Positions 8,936-15,098 of a stretch of DNA of 33,323 nucleotides are shown here, in pieces. A model generated the notes under the pieces. It did no database searches. It had not been told where the DNA came from and saw only the letters and a list, made by a program, of their open reading frames with translations. Positions within the stretch are counted from its first letter, which is position 1. Every line of letters starts with the position of its first letter. The DNA lies in assembly GCA_023132435.1 (NCBI GenBank), contig JAGLYF010000095.1, positions 1 through 33,323 of the forward strand. The letters run 5' to 3'. Position numbers and translations under genes: made by a program. The DNA is from Calditrichia bacterium. Its GTDB lineage: Bacteria; Calditrichota; Calditrichia; JAJRVZ01.

Positions 8936-11401
8936 ATGGAAGAAGAAAAACTTCGTATTGGTGTTTTTGTCTGTGATTGCGGCTTAAATATTGCCGGCAC
9001 CGTTGATACTGAAGCAGTCGCCAAATACTCGGAAACACTAGATGATGTGGTAGCGGTTGTACGGAATAAGTATACCTGTGCGGATCCGGGCCAGAATGAG
9101 ATTAAAAAAGCGATTAAAGAACATCAGTTAAACCGGGTGGTTGTGGCTTCCTGTACACCAAAAATTCATGAGCCGACCTTTCGTCAATGTATCGCTGAGG
9201 CGGGATTGAATCCCTATCTCTATGAAATGGCTAATATCCGTGAACAGTGTAGTTGGGTCCATCAGGATGAGAAAGAAAAAGCAACCGAAAAGGCGATGGA
9301 TTTGGTACGTAATGCTGTGGCCAGAGCACGGATGCTGGAACCTCAGATGGAAGCCGAGGTCCCGGTAACAAGAACTGCCCTGGTCATCGGTGGTGGCGTG
9401 GCCGGTATCCAATCTGCGCTGGATCTGGCAGATGCCGGTCATCAGGTTTATCTGGTGGAAAAGGAGCCCAGTATCGGTGGGATCATGGCCGCACTTGATA
9501 AAACGTACCCGACGATGGACTGTTCCATATGAATTCTCGGTCCTAAGATGATGGATGTCGGTCGACATCCGAGAATAAAACTGATGGCTTACAGCGAAAT
9601 CGAACATGTGTCCGGTTTTATTGGCAATTTTCATGTCAAGGTACGAAAAAAAGCGCGGTATGTAGATGAATCTGAGTGTACAGCCTGTAACGATTGTGTC
9701 AAGGATTGTCCTGTTATCGTACCTGATGAATATCAACAGGGATTATCCTCGCGTAAGGCTATTTATATTCAGTTACCACAAGCAGTTCCCTCAGCTTATC
9801 TGATTGATATGGAAAACTGTCTGGGCAATAACCCGATCGCCTGTGGTAAATGTCTGGATGCCTGTGAGAAAAAGTGTATTGATTTTGACATGCAGGATGA
9901 AATTGTCAATCTTGAGATTGGGACAATTATCGTCTCTACCGGTATGGATGTATATGATCCGACCGAGATGGATGAATTTGGCTATCGCTCTTTCGAAAAC
10001 GTGATTACCAGTATGGAGTTTGAGCGCCTTATTTGTGCCAGCGGGCCAACCGAAGGACATTTTGTGCGTCCCACTGACCATAAATTACCAAAGAAAATCG
10101 CTTTTATTCAGTGTGTGGGATCACGATCTGAGAAGCTGGGCCGGAATTATTGCAGCAATATCTGTTGCATGAACACAATTAAAGATACTCTGCTACTGGC
10201 AGATCATTACCCTGAAGTGGAAAGTAAGGTGTTTTATATTGATATCCGGGCCTTTGGAAAAGGATTTGAAGACCTGTACATGAGAAGTAAAGAATCAGGT
10301 GTGAATTATATTCGTGGTATCCCGGGTGATGTCTGGGAAGATCCTGAGACAAAAAGTCTGAATCTAAGCGTGGAAGATACGACAAACGGTAAGGTACGGA
10401 TTCATGAAGCGGATATGGTGGTGTTATCCGTTGGTGTTGAACCAAGGAAAGATATGAAACCCTTACAGCAGCTACTTACACTTTCGAGCAATGCCGATGG
10501 ATTTTTGCTTGAGTCACATCCAAAACTTAAACCCGTCGATTCACCAACCAGAGGTATTTTTTATGCCGGCTGTGTTGAGTCACCTAAAGATGTTAAAGAC
10601 AGTGTAACACAGGCCAGTGCAGCCGCCTCCAGAGCGAGTATCATTCTGAACGCCGGTAAGGTAACCATTGAAGCTATCACAGCAGTGATGGATCCGGATA
10701 AGTGTAATTTTTGTGGTGTCTGTTCCCGGGTGTGTCCTTATCATGCGATTGAACCGGCGGATAAAAAATCGGGGACTTACCCAAATATTATTCAGGCAGC
10801 ATGTGCAGGATGTGGAACCTGCGCTGCCGAATGTACGATGGATGCGATATCCATGCGCCACTTTACCGATGCGCAGATGATCAGCCAGATTGATTCGATC
10901 CTTGAACGAAACCCGATGGAGAAGGTTGTTGCCTTTGCCTGTAACTGGTGTTCTTATGCAGGTGGCGACCTGGCCGGTACCTGCCGTGTACAATATCCTA
11001 CGAACATCCAATTGATTAGGACCATGTGCAGCGGTCGTGTGGATGAAAAATTTGTCATCCATGCCTTCAAGAAAGGCGCACCGATTGTACTTGTTTCCGG
11101 CTGTCATTTTTCTGATTGTCATTATATTAGTGCGGTACAGTGGACACAACGTCGTGTAGAAAAATTATGGAACAGACTTGAACGGCTCGGTATCCGGCCG
11201 GAACGGTTGCAATTAGAATGGATTTCTGCTGCTGAGGGACAAAGGTTCGGTCGTGTTATGAGAGCAATTGAAGAGATGAGACAAAAGGTAACTGAAGAGG
11301 AGGTTAAAGAGACAATAGAGATCTTGAAAAAAGAGGAAGAAAAAGAGAGGGCGAAAAAAGTGAAGCGAGAGGCGGCGCTGCAACCGGCTGCAGCTGTCTA
11401 G
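8936..11401 (+). CDS. hdrA: Selenocysteine-containing HdrA fused to MvhD
   Basis: 821 aa if the in-frame TGA at 9530-9532 is decoded as Sec199. Domain order is the canonical HdrA one: N-terminal HdrA domain ([14 protein letters not shown]), FAD motif GGGVAG (152-157), C196-S-I-U199, inserted ferredoxin motif C248/C251/C254/C258 with a second Cys cluster, rest of FAD domain, C-terminal ferredoxin pair from about 589 ([23 protein letters not shown]), then an MvhD domain from about 664 (FACNWCSY...MCSGR...SGCHFSDC). A Lys/Glu-rich coiled tail ends the protein. Methanogen HdrA has Cys or Sec at the equivalent FAD-domain position. ATG 8936 is preceded by AGGGGGGA at good spacing; an upstream TTG at 8894 is less likely. 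It forms module 2 with the hdrC and hdrB genes downstream. Confidence 0.92.
9533..9576 (+). promoter_or_regulatory. SECIS element of hdrA2
   Basis: Immediately follows UGA 9530-9532. Lower stem ATTCTC (9533-9538) pairs perfectly with GAGAAT (9571-9576). The upper stem GGATGTC (9553-9559)/GACATCC (9564-9570) has a GGTC loop (9560-9563). There is a 14-nt bulge on the 5' side. Geometry is identical to the hdrA1 element, and two lower-stem pairs differ by compensatory changes (C-G versus T-A, and C-G versus G-C). Confidence 0.88.
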
Positions 11402-11434
11402 ATGCAAATATTTTAAAAAGGGGGTAGAGTTTCG

Positions 11435-11451
11435 ATTATCCTGGGGATAAT
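11435..11451 (+). other. Small hairpin upstream of the hemerythrin-like gene
   Basis: ATTATCC-TGG-GGATAAT forms a 7-bp stem ending 7 nt before the strong Shine-Dalgarno AGGGAGGTGA (11459-11468). It could affect initiation or mRNA stability; this is inference. Confidence 0.45.
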
Positions 11452-11474
11452 AATAATTAGGGAGGTGATGTTCT

Positions 11475-11915
11475 ATCCAAAACAAAAAACCAAATATCGT
11501 TCAAAAAATCGAGGAGGGGCACGAAACAGTCGATCGTTCTCTGGAGAACATTAAGATCGCCCTAAAAACCTGGATGGAATCAGAGGATTTCACTTTATGG
11601 AAAATAGAGTTTATCTGGCAAATGCGGGAATTTAAAAATGACCTGCTCAAGCATTTCGATTTTGAAGAAGATAGTGGATTTTACGATTATTTCCCGAAGA
11701 CACAATCAAATGGTAAATCCTATGGGAAAAAGATGAGGACAGAACATAAGCAATTAATGAAAGATTTGGATAAAATTCTGGCCAGATTAAAAAAAATCAG
11801 AGATATAAGAAAACCAGAATTAAAGAGTATGGAAGTAGATATTCTTCACCTGATTACTGAGATTAGTAAACACGAAAATAGTGAGATGGGAGTCATCGAC
11901 TCGTTATATCATTAA
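11475..11915 (+). CDS. Hemerythrin-like four-helix protein, start codon uncertain
   Basis: Hemerythrin-like family: His and acidic residues fall in the expected helix pattern (EEGHETVDRSL, LLKHFDFEEDSGFYDYF, RTEHKQLMKDL, ISKHENSEMGVIDSL), which would bind a diiron centre that senses or carries O2 or NO. The first conserved helix with its His lies upstream of the first in-frame ATG (11574), so translation must begin earlier. In that frame there is no ATG, GTG or TTG after the TGA at 11466-11468. A very strong AGGGAGGTGA ends at 11468, and an ATC at 11475 is at ideal spacing. ATG 11468 is in another frame and too close. Either a rare AUC start or a one-base error/frameshift is involved. Total is 146 aa from 11475. 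It lies in the Hdr block, 73 nt after hdrA2. Confidence 0.72.
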   Translation: MQNKKPNIVQKIEEGHETVDRSLENIKIALKTWMESEDFTLWKIEFIWQMREFKNDLLKHFDFEEDSGFYDYFPKTQSNGKSYGKKMRTEHKQLMKDLDKILARLKKIRDIRKPELKSMEVDILHLITEISKHENSEMGVIDSLYH

Positions 11916-11954
11916 AAATTAGACCCTCAAGCGGATGCGAAAAGGAGTGAATAG

Positions 11955-12089
11955 ATGGCTGAAACCGGTACATTCAAATGTCTGCGCTGTGGACATGAAT
12001 ATGAAGATAAATATACACCAAAAGTGCCACAGGAACGTTCCTGCCCAAAATGCGGCAGTAATAGTGTACGACGAATTGGGCCTAAGTGA
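11955..12089 (+). CDS. Small zinc-ribbon / rubredoxin-like protein (44 aa)
   Basis: Starts at ATG 11955, 7 nt after an AAAGGAG site (11941-11947). Two CxxC knuckles are C9/C12 (FKCLRCGHEY) and C30/C33 (RSCPKCGS), spaced as in small zinc-ribbon or rubredoxin-type metal sites. It ends in a basic tail (VRRIGPK). At 44 aa it is shorter than true rubredoxin (about 52 aa) and lacks the typical rubredoxin aromatic core, so a zinc ribbon is as likely as an electron carrier. Only 39 nt follow the hemerythrin-like stop, so the two are probably co-transcribed. Confidence 0.75.
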   Translation: MAETGTFKCLRCGHEYEDKYTPKVPQERSCPKCGSNSVRRIGPK

Positions 12090-12372
12090 ATCGTGATGCG
12101 TTGGGCGTGAAAACGTAAGATGCTAGATGCTAGACGGGATGATAGAAATCTGTTCCCCCTTAGCAAAGGGGGTTAGGGGGTTGTTTGATGGTGGATGACA
12201 AAATTGAATATCGAATATCCAACAAGGAATATCGAATGAAGATGTAGGGGCATGGTGTGCCATGCCCATTGAAACAAATTACATTAGCGCGTAGAAACGG
12301 GTCCCGATAAAATCGGGATTTTCAACCGATGGGCCGTCTCGAAAAAAAGTCGACTAGGAAGAAGATTAGGGT
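12090..12372. repeat. Repeat-filled spacer zinc ribbon-hdrC
   Basis: No gene. Order: GCGT/GCTAGA array (12092-12137), CCCCCTT hairpin (12155-12172), AATATCC AACAAGGAATATC phrase (about 12203-12235), type-B hairpin GGGCATGG/CCATGCCC (12248-12267), and a type-A hairpin interrupted by an inserted palindrome (12294-12340). Confidence 0.8.
12294..12340. repeat. Type-A hairpin with nested CCCGAT/ATCGGG insertion
   Basis: The left arm GAAACGGG and right arm CCGATGGGCCGTCTC of the type-A repeat are split by about 24 nt containing CCCGAT (12303-12308) and ATCGGG (12312-12317). The other copies lack this insert. Confidence 0.7.
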
Positions 12373-12834
12373 ATGAAAAAAGTAAATTATGAATTCAGAG
12401 ATAAACTGAATACGGTTTTGGGTGGTTTTGCCCACAATTACTGTTATCAATGCGGTGCATGTGTGGGGGATTGTCCGGCCCACAGGTTTTTACCCGAATT
12501 TAATCCCAGAAAGATCATGTTGCAGGCGATTTATGGGTTGGAAGAAGATCTTCTTGGTCCCGATTCGCTTATCTGGAATTGCACAAACTGTTATAACTGC
12601 TATGAACGATGTCCGCAAGAAGTTCATCCGATTGAGGTAATCATTGCCCTGAAAAATATGACAAGGGAAAAAGGAACACAGTCTCCGACGGTGGAAAATA
12701 TTCTACAAAGAGTTAACGAAAAGGGTGTTACGGTGATCTCGACAGAAATGATCAAAAAACGCCGGGCAGAACTGGGTCTTCCCGAATATAAACTGGAGGG
12801 TAAGGAGGAGATAGAGAAGATTATGAATAGCTAG
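12373..12834 (+). CDS. hdrC: HdrC, [4Fe-4S] subunit
   Basis: 153-aa HdrC-type ferredoxin with two CxxCxxCxxxCP motifs: C24/C27/C30/C34 (CYQCGACVGDCP) and C70/C73/C76/C80 (CTNCYNCYERCP). In the family it relays electrons from HdrA to HdrB. ATG 12373 follows AGGAAGAAG at 12356-12364 and GGG closer to the start. Helical C-terminal tail (KKRRAELGLPEYKLEGKEE) typical of HdrC. Its partner hdrB lies downstream after a 257-nt repeat spacer, an unusual gap for an obligate complex. Confidence 0.92.
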   Translation: MKKVNYEFRDKLNTVLGGFAHNYCYQCGACVGDCPAHRFLPEFNPRKIMLQAIYGLEEDLLGPDSLIWNCTNCYNCYERCPQEVHPIEVIIALKNMTREKGTQSPTVENILQRVNEKGVTVISTEMIKKRRAELGLPEYKLEGKEEIEKIMNS

Positions 12835-12996
12835 ACGCGATAACGTAGGGCGTTGAGCGTGGTGCGTTGGGCGTGGAGCGTATAGCGTGAAGCGTAGGGC
12901 GTTATACCGGTTGGTGTATGTAGGGGCGGGTCCCCGTGCCCGAATGATAAAATAAAATATCCAATATCCAACAAGGAATTTCCAATAATGAAGTAG

Positions 12997-13016
12997 GGGC
13001 GATTCGCGAATCGCCC
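12997..13016. repeat. Type-B hairpin variant, 20-nt palindrome
   Basis: GGGCGATTCG/CGAATCGCCC is perfectly self-complementary and occupies the slot after GAAGTAG. Confidence 0.8.
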
Positions 13017-13039
13017 ATGGTTAGAACCGGAAAATGTAG

Positions 13040-13058
13040 GGGCACGGTGTCCGTGCCC
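13040..13058. repeat. Type-B hairpin variant GGGCACGG/CCGTGCCC
   Basis: Perfect 8-bp stem with TGT loop, 33 nt upstream of the hdrB start. Confidence 0.8.
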
Positions 13059-13091
13059 AGATAATGAAATTAACGAATCAGGAAGATTGAT

Positions 13092-13979
13092 ATGCAATTG
13101 ATGCCGTTCTGGGGTTGTATGATCCCCTTAAAATATCCTCAAATGGAGAGCGCTGTAAGATTTACCATGGAAAAATTAAATGTGGATCTGATCGATGACA
13201 ACCGATTGAGTTGCTGTCCTGATCCTATTTATTTTAAAGCCGGTGATAAAATGAAATGGTTGATCCTGGCGGCAAGGAACATATCGATCGCAGAAGAGAA
13301 AGGTCTTGATCTGATAACGATGTGTAGTGGTTGCACGGCAACCTTGTGTGAAGTGAATCATCACCTTAAAGAAGATGCTTCTCTTAAAAAAGAGGTGAAT
13401 AAAAAACTTAAAGAGATTGGTCGTGAATATAAAGGCACTGTTGAAGTCAGGCATTTGGTTACGGTGTTACGTGATGATATTGGACTAAAAAAGATCAGAG
13501 ATTCAGTGAAAGTGCCGCTTGAAGATGTAAAAGTCGCCATTCACTATGGCTGTCATCTCTTAAAACCGAGTGCAATAATGAAAGTGGAAGATCCCCTGAC
13601 CCCAACCATTCTGGCGGAATTGATAAAGGCAACCGGCGCTGTTCCAGTTGACCATAAAGAATATCTGATGTGTTGCGGAAAAGCCTGTAAGGATGTTGAT
13701 ATATCTCTAAATATGACTCGTGCCGTTTTTGAATCAGTTGAAGAATCCGGTGCAGATTGCCTCGGTCTGATTTGCCCAACCTGTTTTGATTCATTTGATA
13801 TCGGTCAGTTACGAATCTCCAGACATTTTCAAAAGGATTTCCAGATACCGGTCATCTATTATTTTCAATTACTTGCCCTGGCTCAGGGAGCGACAATTGA
13901 AAAAGTGGGTATCCCCTATCATAAGATAATGCCAAAATCATTTATTGAAAAATTACAGCCTGAACCTATAATGGCTTAA
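13092..13979 (+). CDS. hdrB: HdrB, noncubane [4Fe-4S] catalytic subunit
   Basis: 295-aa HdrB-type subunit with both cysteine-rich CCG motifs complete: C9...C41-C42...C78/C81 (TMCSGC) and C154...C194-C195-G...C228/C231 (ICPTC). In methanogen HdrB these ligate two noncubane [4Fe-4S] clusters that cleave the CoM-S-S-CoB disulfide. In a bacterium the acceptor must be a different disulfide or thiol system, which the sequence does not identify. ATG 13092 follows CAGGAAGA by 5 nt. It ends the electron-transfer locus; no gene follows for 650 nt. Confidence 0.92.
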   Translation: MQLMPFWGCMIPLKYPQMESAVRFTMEKLNVDLIDDNRLSCCPDPIYFKAGDKMKWLILAARNISIAEEKGLDLITMCSGCTATLCEVNHHLKEDASLKKEVNKKLKEIGREYKGTVEVRHLVTVLRDDIGLKKIRDSVKVPLEDVKVAIHYGCHLLKPSAIMKVEDPLTPTILAELIKATGAVPVDHKEYLMCCGKACKDVDISLNMTRAVFESVEESGADCLGLICPTCFDSFDIGQLRISRHFQKDFQIPVIYYFQLLALAQGATIEKVGIPYHKIMPKSFIEKLQPEPIMA

Positions 13980-14075
13980 TATCTGCAGTATTTCTTACAT
14001 TTTTCTGTTCTTCATTAATTCCTCAAGATTATTTTACCAAATTCCATCTTCTCACTAACCATTGAATATCGGAAT

Positions 14076-14261
14076 AACCTCATATTACTGGTTTCTTTTT
14101 CTTTTGCGCAAAATCCGATTCCCAATCCCGGTTTTGAGAACTGGACAGGTGGAGACAATCAGGTTACTTTTAATGCCGGTAACTTATCCAGCGGGATCTA
14201 TTTTTATAAAATGGAATCTGCTAATTTTGTCGATGTTAAGAAGATGATATTGATCAGATAA
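14076..14261 (+). pseudogene. Remnant of a T9SS-secreted protein (signal peptide end joined to C-terminal sorting domain)
   Basis: One continuous frame reads LLVSFSFAQ, the end of a signal peptide, then NPIPNPGFENWTGGD, a typical start of a secreted protein, then directly VTFNAGNLSSGIYFYKME and SANFVDVKKMILIR before TAA. The last part matches the Por secretion / type IX sorting domain pattern (L-S-S-G-x-Y-x-Y-K plus K-K-M-x-x-x-R at the very end). The middle of the protein is missing and no ATG, GTG or TTG start exists between the upstream stop (14016-14018) and the signal-peptide segment. I read it as an internal-deletion pseudogene. It implies a type IX secretion system elsewhere in the genome. 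Confidence 0.65.
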
Positions 14262-14392
14262 CTCGTCGCTCGTTTCTCGATACTCGATGCTCGTTGCTCG
14301 CCAAATTTTGGCTAAATCCTGGAAAATTTAATCCCGACATGTCGACTGAAAGGAGACATATTTTGTCGGGAATACCTGCCTATCGTAATTTG

Positions 14393-14433
14393 TACCCCCT
14401 TCAGAGATAATTTTTGAAGGGGGTATAATTTTT
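14393..14433 (+). terminator. Putative intrinsic terminator
   Basis: TACCCCCTTCA (14393-14403) pairs perfectly with TGAAGGGGGTA (14415-14425), followed by TAATTTTT. The 11-nt loop is large, so this is moderate evidence. Confidence 0.5.
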
Positions 14434-14558
14434 GCATCAAATTCCTACCATTATACACATGCTGGCATAATTGTTGTAATCTTTTATTGAAGTAAATACG
14501 ATGAATTTATTTCTCGCTGCGACGCAAGGCACACTTTTGGAAAACAAATCTATGTTTC

Positions 14559-14575
14559 GACAGGATTAACAGGAT
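14559..14575. repeat. Left inverted repeat flanking the GxxExxY gene
   Basis: GACAGGATTAACAGGAT. The complement, with one base fewer (ATCCTGTTATCCTGTC), is at 15050-15065. A diverged direct copy, CAGGATTAACATGAT, is at 15025-15039. Confidence 0.75.
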
Positions 14576-14631
14576 AAACAAGATAACTAATTCTTTATTA
14601 CGATATACCATAATATTTTAATGAAATACCT

Positions 14632-15012
14632 ATGATCCACTTAGAAATTACAGAGAAAATTATAGGGTGTGCGTATCGTGTATATAACAAAATGGGATTT
14701 GGCTTTTTAGAATCCGTTTATGAGAAGTGTTTACTAATTGAACTTCATAAAGAAGGTCTTCGAACAGATTCGCAAGTACCAATCAAAGTATATTATAATA
14801 ATGAAATTGTTGGCATATTCGTTGCGGATATTTTAGTCGAAGAGGTGGTTATAATAGAATTAAAATCTGTTGGTACGCTTATTAAGGCTCATGAAATTCA
14901 GTTAGTAAATTATCTAGTAGCAACACATAAAGATGTTGGATTACTTTTGAATTTCGGAGAAAAAGGAGTTGATATAAAAAGAAAGCTCCGTCACTTGCCA
15001 TCAAATAGATAA
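14632..15012 (+). CDS. GxxExxY family protein (PD-(D/E)XK nuclease-like)
   Basis: 126-aa member of the GxxExxY family. The signature is G24-F-L-E27-S-V-Y30. A PD-(D/E)XK-like core follows: D66 in FVADILVE, then E76-L-K78. The family is assigned to the PD-(D/E)XK nuclease fold, but no cellular role is established. No Shine-Dalgarno is evident. The gene and little else sits between inverted GACAGGAT repeats. Base composition is more AT-rich than its neighbours (for example AAATTATAGGG, TATATAACAAAATG), consistent with recent arrival. Confidence 0.85.
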   Translation: MIHLEITEKIIGCAYRVYNKMGFGFLESVYEKCLLIELHKEGLRTDSQVPIKVYYNNEIVGIFVADILVEEVVIIELKSVGTLIKAHEIQLVNYLVATHKDVGLLLNFGEKGVDIKRKLRHLPSNR

Positions 15013-15049
15013 TACCTTAAAAATCAGGATTAACATGATCAAATAGTAG

Positions 15050-15065
15050 ATCCTGTTATCCTGTC
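15050..15065. repeat. Right inverted repeat flanking the GxxExxY gene
   Basis: ATCCTGTTATCCTGTC is the reverse complement of the left arm minus one T. It also pairs locally with 15025-15039 to form a hairpin just after the gene. Confidence 0.75.
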
Positions 15066-15098
15066 AAAAATTATTTAATACATAGGGGAAGAGAGATT

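Larger units (their letters stand above)
12835..13091. repeat. Repeat-filled spacer hdrC-hdrB
   Basis: GCGT array (12835-12906), imperfect type-B variant GGGGCGGGTCCCCGTGCCC (12923-12941), AATATCC...AACAAGGAATTTCC phrase (about 12954-12983), a perfect 20-nt palindrome at 12997-13016 (arms GGGCGATTCG and CGAATCGCCC), and another type-B hairpin GGGCACGG-TGT-CCGTGCCC (13040-13058). The last two hairpins stand in a row before the hdrB ribosome binding site (CAGGAAGA, 13079-13086). Confidence 0.8.
13980..14631. other. Gene-poor stretch with pseudogene, arrays and terminator
   Basis: It contains the T9SS-substrate remnant (14076-14261), a CTCG-type tandem array (CTCGATACTCGATGCTCG, 14262-14302), an imperfect TCCCGACA/TGTCGGGA pair (14331-14371), a terminator-like hairpin (14393-14433) and the left arm of the repeat flanking the GxxExxY gene. 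Confidence 0.7.

Noticed and set aside
9128-11149. Long antisense reading frames (for example 9128-9736, 10580-11149, and 5344-5790)
   Set aside because: They lie opposite strongly conserved HdrA sequence, have no recognisable motifs and no ribosome binding site.
3382-11401. Reading the hdrA UGA codons as frameshifts, stops or a changed genetic code
   Set aside because: The frame continues exactly, both genes break at the identical conserved Cys/Sec position with the same hairpin, and TGA is used as a normal stop by korA, korB, mvhD, the HdrD-like gene and vapB.
11574-11915. Hemerythrin-like gene starting at ATG 11574
   Set aside because: That would drop the first conserved helix and its His, and there is no Shine-Dalgarno near 11574, whereas a strong one sits at 11459-11468.
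2996-13091. CRISPR array suggested by repeated hairpins
   Set aside because: Copies are separated by genes and irregular spacing, with no unique spacers of constant length and no cas genes.
338-13979. A hydrogenase (MvhA/MvhG) or formate dehydrogenase partner within the locus
   Set aside because: No large [NiFe] subunit motifs or Mo/W formate dehydrogenase motifs were found on either strand in this window.
14062-14247. Short ORF starting MNIGITSYYWF
   Set aside because: It is an out-of-frame shadow of the T9SS-substrate remnant; the other frame carries the recognisable motifs.
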